A DNA stretch of 10,774 nucleotides. Source: UBA1723 sp045641625. Lineage in GTDB: Bacteria; Bacteroidota; Bacteroidia; Bacteroidales; Paludibacteraceae. The notes below the pieces were generated by a model, which was given only the letters and a program-made list of their open reading frames with translations, had not been told where the DNA came from and did no database searches. Within the stretch, counting starts at the first letter, position 1. Each line of letters begins with the position of its first letter. This document shows positions 6,112 to 10,774 of the stretch, in pieces. The position numbers were made by a program, and so were the translations under genes. The stretch spans positions 1 to 10,774 of the forward strand of contig JAZUHH010000007.1 in NCBI GenBank assembly GCA_045641625.1, in the 5' to 3' direction.

Positions 6112-7800
6112 TTAGTATGCATAGCCAAGCTTGAGCATGAAATAGTTCGAGTGCATGATGTCGCAACCGTCATCGTCATGAGTCTCGCCGATAGTCTTGA
6201 ATCGGTTGCGCCTGTAGAACTCCGCACCCACAAACACTGCATTCTTTTTCTTTGTAGTGTAGCCGAATCGCGCTCCGGCATGAGTTCCTGCCGTCATATA
6301 CATGTCCTCGGATATGTTCCATCCAATATCAAGCCATCCGTAAGGCATGACGAACACCCTGCCCTTGCTTCCAAGGTTGAAAGGACAGTTTCCGCCCACG
6401 TTGAGCTTGAATCCGAACAGCTCGGCAGGGCCGCGCTCATAGAATACACTGTCCTTACCGCCAACGTAACTGTGCTGTTCGTCGTGTCTGTAAGTATGAC
6501 CGAACTCAAAACCCCATCCAAAGCTGAAGTAGTCAACAGTATAGTAGTTCCAAGTGAAATCAGCCACGACACCGGTCAGTCCGCTTCCCTTGCCGAAGCC
6601 TGCCTCGTACGCCTTGGTCCAGTCAATGTAGTGCAGAGACCTTGATCCCGCGCCCACAGCCTTCTCCATGTCCTCGCTTGTGCCGCTGACCCTGTATCCG
6701 TCGCCGTCCTCGCTCCAGAACAGCTCTATGTTCCTGTCGTCATACCTGTATGTTGTCTTGAATCCGTCCGCGGTCTGCTCTGTGCCCTCGTAGGTCATGT
6801 TTGCCGGTTTCCTGACTTTCCCAAGAATTGCGTTTCCTACCATCGACTTGAGAACAGGCATAGGCTCGTCCGAACGAAGCCTTGTCCTGAGGTCAACAGA
6901 CGAACCTTCGAATATCTTCGAGAACTTTTCCGAGTCCATCGACAGTATCATCTCGTCCGAAACATACTCGCCCAAGTCCTTGCCCGACTTGAAGTCCGAC
7001 AAAAGCGACTGTGCTGCCTTTTCAACACCATCCTTCTTTTTCGGTGAAGCCGATGCCGAAATGCTGTTGTACTTGTCTATGAACTTTGCCGGAATAGAGA
7101 AGTTAGTGTTCTCTCGGAACGAAGCCTTCCATGTGTTTATTCCGATTACGACATAATCGCCCTTCTCGTTCCTGACAAGAAGCGGTCCGCCCGAGCTTCC
7201 CGGGTCAACTTCCGCTGTGTGCTGGTAAACAGAAACCGAATCCACGTTTCCGAAGTATTCGTCCCTGACCGAATTGTTCGACACTATTCCCTTGCCCAGC
7301 TGCCACGAAGGTTTGTTGGCAAGAACAGGGAATCCGGCTGTCCATACCTCTGTTCCGTCTTCGGGCTTGGACTTGCTTACCTCTAGCGGAGGACATTTCA
7401 CACCGTCCTCAGTAAACATTACGACTGCAAGGTCTATGTCATCGAAAACCTTTGCAACATCGCAGGCGGCGTACTTGACATTTGCCCCGCCTATCTGAAA
7501 GTTCACGTCAACTTTCCTGGCATTGCCGACAACGTGCCTGTTAGTCACGACCATTGGCACGCCGCTGGCTGACCTGACGACGAATCCGGAACCCACCGAG
7601 CGTCCCGACACATAACTGTCGAGTTTCTTTGACGCCGATATAAAGCTGTTGTCCTGAAGCACCTTGACTATCTGTTCGCCGGAGCTTCCCGCATCCCTGT
7701 GCCTTTCAATGAAGCACACTGATTCCTTGAGGTCGTTCGCGCTGACCGATGCGGCGCAGCACATTACAAACAAAGGGAGTATAAGATTTCTGCTGTTCAT
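6112..7800 (-). CDS. Trypsin-like serine protease fused to a C-terminal outer-membrane beta-barrel-like domain
   Basis: A 562-residue exported protein. Residues 1-21 are a signal peptide (CCAASVSA-N). Residues about 65-245 form an HtrA-like chymotrypsin-fold domain with an intact triad: His89 (TNRHVVG), Asp123 (DDIDLAVV) and Ser203 (DPGSSGGPLL), preceded by VGSGFVV (69-75). No PDZ domain follows. Residues about 250-385 are a linker and an alpha/beta region I cannot assign. Residues about 388-562 show alternating, aromatic-rich strands (GVVADFTWNYY, FSFGWGFEFG, VFVMPYGWLDIGW, AVFVGAEFYRR) and end in FMLKLGYAY with a terminal aromatic, the hallmark of outer-membrane barrels. About 175 residues would suit a small eight-stranded barrel. 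An OM-anchored protease is inferred. The Cys-containing tail of the signal (VMCC) could suggest a lipobox, but the spacing fits poorly. It is the first gene of a two-gene unit. Confidence 0.82.
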   Translation of the reverse strand: MNSRNLILPLFVMCCAASVSANDLKESVCFIERHRDAGSSGEQIVKVLQDNSFISASKKLDSYVSGRSVGSGFVVRSASGVPMVVTNRHVVGNARKVDVNFQIGGANVKYAACDVAKVFDDIDLAVVMFTEDGVKCPPLEVSKSKPEDGTEVWTAGFPVLANKPSWQLGKGIVSNNSVRDEYFGNVDSVSVYQHTAEVDPGSSGGPLLVRNEKGDYVVIGINTWKASFRENTNFSIPAKFIDKYNSISASASPKKKDGVEKAAQSLLSDFKSGKDLGEYVSDEMILSMDSEKFSKIFEGSSVDLRTRLRSDEPMPVLKSMVGNAILGKVRKPANMTYEGTEQTADGFKTTYRYDDRNIELFWSEDGDGYRVSGTSEDMEKAVGAGSRSLHYIDWTKAYEAGFGKGSGLTGVVADFTWNYYTVDYFSFGWGFEFGHTYRHDEQHSYVGGKDSVFYERGPAELFGFKLNVGGNCPFNLGSKGRVFVMPYGWLDIGWNISEDMYMTAGTHAGARFGYTTKKKNAVFVGAEFYRRNRFKTIGETHDDDGCDIMHSNYFMLKLGYAY

Positions 7801-7824
7801 GGTAAAAACGTAATTCTACGGGTA

Positions 7825-7854
7825 CAAAGGTAGATATTTTCATTTGAAAACAGA
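7825..7854 (-). promoter_or_regulatory. Promoter of the protease / secreted-protein unit
   Basis: TACCTTTG (7825-7832) is a perfect -7 box 24 nt before the ATG. At the expected 18-nt distance the -33 position reads TCTG (7851-7854), a partial match to TTTG. Confidence 0.6.
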
Positions 7855-7880
7855 TATTTTTTCAAACAAAAAAAAAAAAA

Positions 7881-7910
7881 GCCCCTCGGAAAATTATTTT
7901 TCCAAGGGAC
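7881..7910 (-). terminator. Strong terminator with long T tract after the 45-residue peptide gene
   Basis: A 13-position stem (7881-7893 with 7898-7910, tetraloop 7894-7897) has two mismatches. On the minus strand it is followed by an uninterrupted run of 13 T (complement of A 7868-7880). The other side has six T, so it could also work on the plus strand. It starts about 36 nt after the peptide stop codon and separates this unit from the protease promoter. Confidence 0.85.
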
Positions 7911-7945
7911 TTTTTTACCTAACGGTTGAGATAGGGTGAAGAGCA

Positions 7946-8083
7946 TTAATCAGCATCTCCATCAGAGCCACCACCTTCATCAATGATTGGGTCACCACCA
8001 CCTTCGCCACTCATGCAAATGATATTGGCATCGTCAAGTACAACGACCTTAACCTCTGGCTCAAAAAAATTCTTCTTGTCCAT
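7946..8083 (-). CDS. 45-residue acidic Gly-rich mini-protein, coupled to the surface protein gene
   Basis: A short ORF (ATG 8081-8083, TAA 7946-7948). The N-terminal half, MDKKNFFEPEVKVVVLDD, has a lysine/aromatic start, an EPEV motif and a short hydrophobic strand. It continues NIICMSGEGGGD and ends in a disordered tail of Gly, Asp and Glu (DEGGGSDGDAD). Net charge is strongly negative and there is one Cys (residue 23). There is no signal peptide. The ATG follows the stop of the 8086-10065 gene as TAA-TT-ATG, so translation is probably coupled, and a strong terminator lies just downstream; both argue that it is a real gene. Small Bacteroidales ORFs with a similar plan (aromatic-Pro-Glu-Val, hydrophobic strand, I-x-C/T-SG, acidic tail) are familiar to me, but their function is not known and I cannot name a family. 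It could be a secreted or modified peptide, or a partner of the surface protein. Confidence 0.75.
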   Translation of the reverse strand: MDKKNFFEPEVKVVVLDDANIICMSGEGGGDPIIDEGGGSDGDAD

Positions 8084-8085
8084 AA

Positions 8086-10065
8086 TTACTTGTTTTTATT
8101 TATTAATACTTTCTTTCCGTTCTTAATGTAAACACCCGAAGGTACGTTATCTAGGCTCTCAATCTTTACTCCGTTGATAGTGTAAATTCCTTTAATATCA
8201 GTATTGACACCCTCATTATCGCTCTCAACAATCTCTATTGTTGTTATAACAGGGGAACTTTGTGGCTTCCAAAAATCTACATCAACAATCGCAAGTTTCA
8301 TTCCGTGGTCTTTAGGTTCAAAGTCTATTCCATCATTTGTTGTCGTATTTACAAACCACCTGTATGACTTCAAAGTTGTCGAACCTGTTGTGCGATAATT
8401 CAACTTTCCACTTGAGAAATATAAGTTATAGTCATTTGCAACAATTAACTTATTCTCATACACTCCATTGAAAGAATATATTCTGCTTGAAGTTGCGTAC
8501 TCTCTTGGAGTCAAATCAGCACCATACAACATTGAATCATACGACACAAAATCAATATCTCCTGCTTGTTTAATACGAATCAAATAAGGACGATTGGGTT
8601 CAGTTACACCACTTGCAACCTTGGTAAAGATAATGTACGCAGCATCAAGGTCATCAATAACACCATCACCATTCATGTCCTTGTCATCTGTATTTCCATA
8701 CAACTCTGCAATCTCAAAGTCATTGCTGTACTTTGCAATGTCAATGCTGAACGGAAGATATACTGCCTGCCAGTTTCCTACTGTTGACTCGGCAAAGGAA
8801 CGTGTATATTTGGCAGGCATATGCAAAGTTTCTTTGTTTGTGTATGGCTTTCCGTCAACAAGTACTGCCTCACTCTCCATTACAACATAAACATAAGCAA
8901 CAGCACCATACTCGTTATATACAGTGATTTTTGCCATCTTTGGCTCATATTCACCTTCACCATTATAGTAACCTGCTTTTATGTAAACTGAATCTTTGTC
9001 AGCAATCGCAACAGAAGAATCCGAACTTTCAATGAATGTTATAGGGAACTTTGCCGAATACTTTAATAGATGAGGTTTATCACCAACGTGTGCATGAATT
9101 GTATCGCATGGAATTTCTGATTCTGGAATTTTCCAAAAATCTACATCAACAATCGCAAGTTTCATTCCATGGTCTTTGGGTTCAAAAACAACACTATCAT
9201 TAGATGATGTATTTACAAACCACCTAAATGACTTCAAAGTTGTCGAACCAGTTGTACGATAATTCAACTTACCACTTGAGAAATATAGGTTATAGTCATT
9301 TGCAACAATTACCTTATTCTCATATACTCCGCTAAAAGCATATACCCTACTTGGTGTAGTAAATTTTATTGGTGACAAATCGGCAGGATACAATGTATTA
9401 TTGCAAGATACGAAATCAATGTTACCTGCATGCTTTGGTTGAAATAGATAAGGACGATTCGGAACAGTCACTCCACTTGAAACCTTTTCAAAGATAACAT
9501 ATGAAGCATCAAGACTGTCAATAACACCATCCTTATTCATATCTTTGTCATCTGTATTCCCATACATCTTCGCAATCTCAAAGTCATTGCTGTACCTTGC
9601 AATGTCAATGCTGAACGGAAGATATACTGCCTGCCAGTTTCCTACTGTTGACTCGGCAAAGGAACGTGTATATTTAACACGTACATTACTTAACAAGTCC
9701 TTGTTAGTGTATGGCTGTCCGTCTGTCAACATTACATCGGGAAGAATACGAAGAGTATCACCTAAAATAGTATCACCAAGATTTAGCGATATTACAACAT
9801 CGTATTTTTGATATGTACCTTGTCCATTGTAATGCGGTGCGGTGATTTTAATGATAGTATCATTCTCCACCACTGCCAATGAATCAGCAGATGAATTAAC
9901 TGAATAATCACCATTCAACAGAGAATAAAAATCTTCTCCATAAATACCGATTACTTGTGAAAGGGAAACACTTTCACCTGTGCGAACCTCACGAATTGCA
10001 TACGCTTGGATTATGGCAAACAATGCAACAAGTGTCAATCCTAATTTACGTAATAACGTCCTCAT
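8086..10065 (-). CDS. Modular exported surface protein with two near-identical EF-hand-containing repeats and a C-terminal sorting-like domain
   Basis: A 659-residue protein from the ATG at 10063-10065, preceded by AGAGGA and opening with a clean signal peptide (MRTLLRKLGLTLVALFAIIQ, cleavage near 23). A further in-frame ATG at 10089 adds only eight polar residues and is disfavoured. Two copies of a roughly 197-residue module follow, at 115-312 and 404-600. Each runs from DGxPYTNK through YTRSFAESTVGNWQAVYLPF to MKLAIVDVDFWK. Each contains a canonical EF-hand loop DMNxDGVIDxLD (175-186 and 463-474) that should bind calcium. The modules are separated by weaker, related beta segments (YNGQGTY, YNGEGEY). 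The core (WQAVYLPFSI, NRPYLI, GVYENK) is a beta-rich unit I know from large Prevotella surface proteins, function unknown. The C-terminus (GIYTINGVKIES, SGVYIKNGKKVLI) resembles a type IX sorting domain. No enzyme motif is seen; adhesin or surface structural role is inferred. Confidence 0.82.
   Translation of the reverse strand: MRTLLRKLGLTLVALFAIIQAYAIREVRTGESVSLSQVIGIYGEDFYSLLNGDYSVNSSADSLAVVENDTIIKITAPHYNGQGTYQKYDVVISLNLGDTILGDTLRILPDVMLTDGQPYTNKDLLSNVRVKYTRSFAESTVGNWQAVYLPFSIDIARYSNDFEIAKMYGNTDDKDMNKDGVIDSLDASYVIFEKVSSGVTVPNRPYLFQPKHAGNIDFVSCNNTLYPADLSPIKFTTPSRVYAFSGVYENKVIVANDYNLYFSSGKLNYRTTGSTTLKSFRWFVNTSSNDSVVFEPKDHGMKLAIVDVDFWKIPESEIPCDTIHAHVGDKPHLLKYSAKFPITFIESSDSSVAIADKDSVYIKAGYYNGEGEYEPKMAKITVYNEYGAVAYVYVVMESEAVLVDGKPYTNKETLHMPAKYTRSFAESTVGNWQAVYLPFSIDIAKYSNDFEIAELYGNTDDKDMNGDGVIDDLDAAYIIFTKVASGVTEPNRPYLIRIKQAGDIDFVSYDSMLYGADLTPREYATSSRIYSFNGVYENKLIVANDYNLYFSSGKLNYRTTGSTTLKSYRWFVNTTTNDGIDFEPKDHGMKLAIVDVDFWKPQSSPVITTIEIVESDNEGVNTDIKGIYTINGVKIESLDNVPSGVYIKNGKKVLINKNK
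8266..8856 (-). repeat. Second copy of the tandem coding module
   Basis: Codes for residues 404-600 of the surface protein. It aligns with 9130-9723 at a constant 864-bp offset (288 codons) over most of its length, with one codon missing near the upstream end. Positions 8733-8811 are identical base for base to 9597-9675 (79 bp), while flanking stretches differ at scattered, mostly third-codon positions. Confidence 0.85.
9130..9723 (-). repeat. First copy of the tandem coding module
   Basis: Codes for residues 115-312 of the surface protein and is the partner of the 8266-8856 copy. The identical 79-bp core is at 9597-9675. The encoded module differs mainly in the segment after the EF-hand (ligand-facing side unknown), where FQPKHAGNIDFVSCNNTLYP replaces IRIKQAGDIDFVSYDSMLYG. 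Confidence 0.85.
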
Positions 10066-10090
10066 AATTCCTCTTTGTTGATTTAACATT

Positions 10091-10135
10091 GGGTGCTATG
10101 TCAAAATTCATACACCCCTTAACTATATTTAGGGG
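10091..10135 (-). promoter_or_regulatory. Two mutually exclusive hairpins in the leader of the surface protein gene
   Basis: GGGTGCTATG (10091-10100) can pair with CATACACCC (10109-10117) with one bulged C. CCCCTTAA (10115-10122) can pair with TTTAGGGG (10128-10135) with one mismatch. The two share bases 10115-10117 and cannot form together. Both lie between the -7 box and the start codon, so they would be transcribed. A regulatory role is speculative. Confidence 0.35.
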
Positions 10136-10136
10136 G

Positions 10137-10144
10137 CAAAATTA
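10137..10144 (-). promoter_or_regulatory. -7 box for the surface protein / mini-protein unit
   Basis: TAATTTTG on the minus strand is a perfect TAnnTTTG. No good TTTG is found 17-20 nt upstream (pyrimidine-rich TCTC there). Transcription would start near 10130, leaving a leader of about 65 nt before the ATG at 10065. Confidence 0.5.
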
Positions 10145-10254
10145 AACATTATTCCCAAGAAAGAGAAAAAAAACGCTCAAAATCGCATATATATTCCATA
10201 ATAAGGCAAAAAATATAAACGAATTTGTGCTGAAAAACAAAGAAACACATGCTC

Positions 10255-10289
10255 AATGCAGAATGCACAATGCACAATGCACAATGCAG
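10255..10289. repeat. Five tandem 7-bp units AATGCA(C/G)
   Basis: AATGCAG, three AATGCAC and AATGCAG follow each other without interruption. This is a short microsatellite-type array directly abutting the palindrome that starts at 10291. The unit number may vary between strains by slippage. It is too short and spacer-free to be a CRISPR. Confidence 0.85.
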
Positions 10290-10290
10290 A

Positions 10291-10358
10291 ATTAAACCAC
10301 AGATTTTCGCTTATTAGCACAGATTATATATTTCATCTGTGATAATCTGTGGTTTAAT
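10291..10358. repeat. Long palindrome with 15-bp perfect outer arms and nested stem (REP/MITE-like)
   Basis: ATTAAACCACAGATT (10291-10305) is the exact reverse complement of 10344-10358. Inside, CACAGAT (10318-10324) pairs with ATCTGTG (10335-10341). The ACCACAGATT...CACAGATT theme resembles dispersed intergenic repeats that I know from many bacterial genomes, including Bacteroidetes. There is no U tract after it, so it is not a typical intrinsic terminator, though it may cap 3' ends or block read-through. Confidence 0.8.
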
Positions 10359-10369
10359 GTTTGTGCGTT

Positions 10370-10537
10370 CCGTGGGGTAAACGTTTAATTATTCGTCGTG
10401 TCGAAATTAGCCGGGGGTTAAATGTTTATATCGACGATGATTTATCGAGTCAAACCCACGGAAAAAGATATATAACCGCGACGACCCACGGGAAAAGCCG
10501 TGACAACCCACGGGGAAAACGACAATATAAACATTTA
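10370..10537. repeat. Cluster of ACCCACGG motifs framed by a 13-bp inverted repeat
   Basis: ACCCACGG occurs at 10454-10461, 10484-10491 and 10506-10513, each followed by a short A run. A near-copy lies in inverted orientation, CCGTGGGGT at 10370-10378. TAAATGTTTATAT (10419-10431) is the exact reverse complement of 10525-10537, so the three direct copies sit in the loop of this inverted repeat. A small stem CACGG/CCGTG (10487-10491, 10498-10502) lies between two copies. Function is unknown; protein-binding sites or a degenerate mobile element are possible. Confidence 0.6.
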
Positions 10538-10653
10538 CTTTGAACCTGCAAGTGGAAAGTGGCGAAAACACTTGAAAAAAACCAATCTGCATAAAAATTC
10601 GCTTTTTATTGAAGTTTTTTCGTATAAAGCAGCCGTTTATTGCATAAAGTTAA

Positions 10654-10661
10654 TAACTTTG
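10654..10661 (+). promoter_or_regulatory. -7 box for the plus-strand exported protein gene
   Basis: TAACTTTG matches TAnnTTTG and ends 35 nt before the ATG at 10697. At -33 only TTTA (10636-10639, 14-nt spacing) is near, so the upstream element is weak. Confidence 0.5.
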
Positions 10662-10696
10662 CAGGCGAAAATGTTTGTTAAATACTAATATAAGAG

Positions 10697-10774
10697 ATGA
10701 AAAAGTTAAAGTTTGCTTTGGGAGTCGCTTTTTCTATTGTATGCTCAGGTACTTATGCCACATCTCTGCTCGGA
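10697..10774 (+). CDS. N-terminus of an exported protein (gene runs off the right edge)
   Basis: Only 26 codons are inside the window. They read as a signal peptide: positively charged start MKKLK, hydrophobic core FALGVAFSIVCSG, and a probable cleavage site after TYA (near residue 21). The Cys at residue 16 is preceded by Val, so this is not a good lipobox. The ATG is preceded by AAGAG at a plausible distance and a -7 box lies upstream. The gene diverges from the surface protein unit. The mature protein cannot be identified. Confidence 0.7.
   Translation, partial: MKKLKFALGVAFSIVCSGTYATSLLG

Larger units (their letters stand above)
10145..10690. other. Divergent intergenic region rich in small repeats
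   Basis: About 550 bp between the surface protein promoter and the plus-strand gene. I find no convincing gene: the short ORFs in it start without ribosome binding sites and run through inverted repeats. 10145-10254 is AT-rich with no clear structure. From 10255 to 10537 it holds the repeats listed separately. 10538-10650 is AT-rich, with a weak all-AT hairpin (10591-10597 with 10603-10609) and a 6-bp inverted repeat CAAGTG/CACTTG (10549-10554, 10569-10574). Confidence 0.6.

Noticed and set aside
6109..6645. 178-codon plus-strand ORF opposite the protease barrel domain
   Set aside because: It is an antisense shadow of the well-supported 6112-7800 gene, with no ribosome binding site or recognisable domain.
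7868..7880. 13-A homopolymer as a phase-variable tract
   Set aside because: It is the T tract of an intrinsic terminator on the minus strand, outside any coding region and upstream of the protease promoter, so slippage would not switch a reading frame.
7946..8083. Mini-protein as a classical double-glycine leader RiPP precursor
   Set aside because: The Gly-rich part is an acidic tail rather than a GG processing site after a leader, and no modification enzyme or peptidase-transporter is in the window. Only a general small-protein call is supported.
10255..10289. Possible CRISPR or iteron array
   Set aside because: The units are only 7 bp and contiguous, with no spacers and no cas or replication genes nearby.
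10361..10688. Short ORFs on both strands in the divergent intergenic region
   Set aside because: They run through inverted repeats and motif copies, overlap each other, and lack start-site signals; repeat structure explains the region better.

Overview
The window looks like chromosomal DNA of a Bacteroidales bacterium (Prevotella- or Bacteroides-like). Three things point there. Several genes have the Bacteroidetes-type promoter (a TAnnTTTG -7 box, in the best cases with TTTG about 18-19 nt upstream). Shine-Dalgarno sequences are weak or absent. The protein set is typical of the group: GH43-CBM6 enzyme, Bacteroidetes-style FKBP, two proteins with C-termini resembling type IX secretion sorting domains, and a surface protein built from a beta-rich module common in Prevotella. 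The genus call is inference.

Layout, left to right; everything except the last gene is on the minus strand. (1) The 5' part of a patatin-like phospholipase gene (1-261) with a textbook promoter. (2) A single-gene unit for a secreted four-domain GH43 glycosidase (402-2639), ending in a hairpin terminator. (3) A tight three-gene operon, read from 5283 down to 2801: an RlhA-type U32 protein (23S rRNA cytidine hydroxylation), a cytoplasmic FKBP prolyl isomerase starting 2 nt after the rlhA stop, and a 78-residue single-span membrane protein; it has a clear promoter and a terminator. (4) A two-gene unit, read from 7800 down to 5419: a trypsin-like serine protease fused to a C-terminal domain resembling an outer-membrane beta-barrel, followed 21 nt later by a secreted protein of unknown function; promoter and terminator are both visible. 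(5) A two-gene unit, read from about 10065 down to 7946: a surface protein made of two near-identical modules, each with a perfect EF-hand loop, coupled (TAA-TT-ATG) to a 45-residue acidic, Gly-rich peptide gene that is easy to miss because it is so short. (6) A roughly 600-bp divergent intergenic region dense in small repeats: 7-bp tandem units, a 15-bp perfect palindrome with a nested stem, and a cluster of ACCCACGG motifs framed by a 13-bp inverted repeat. (7) The first 26 codons of a plus-strand gene for an exported protein.

The parts most likely to be little described are the protease-barrel/secreted-protein pair and the modular surface protein with its coupled mini-protein. The latter unit looks AT-richer than the housekeeping-like rlhA operon. 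No phage, integrase, transposase, CRISPR, tRNA or rRNA signal was seen.
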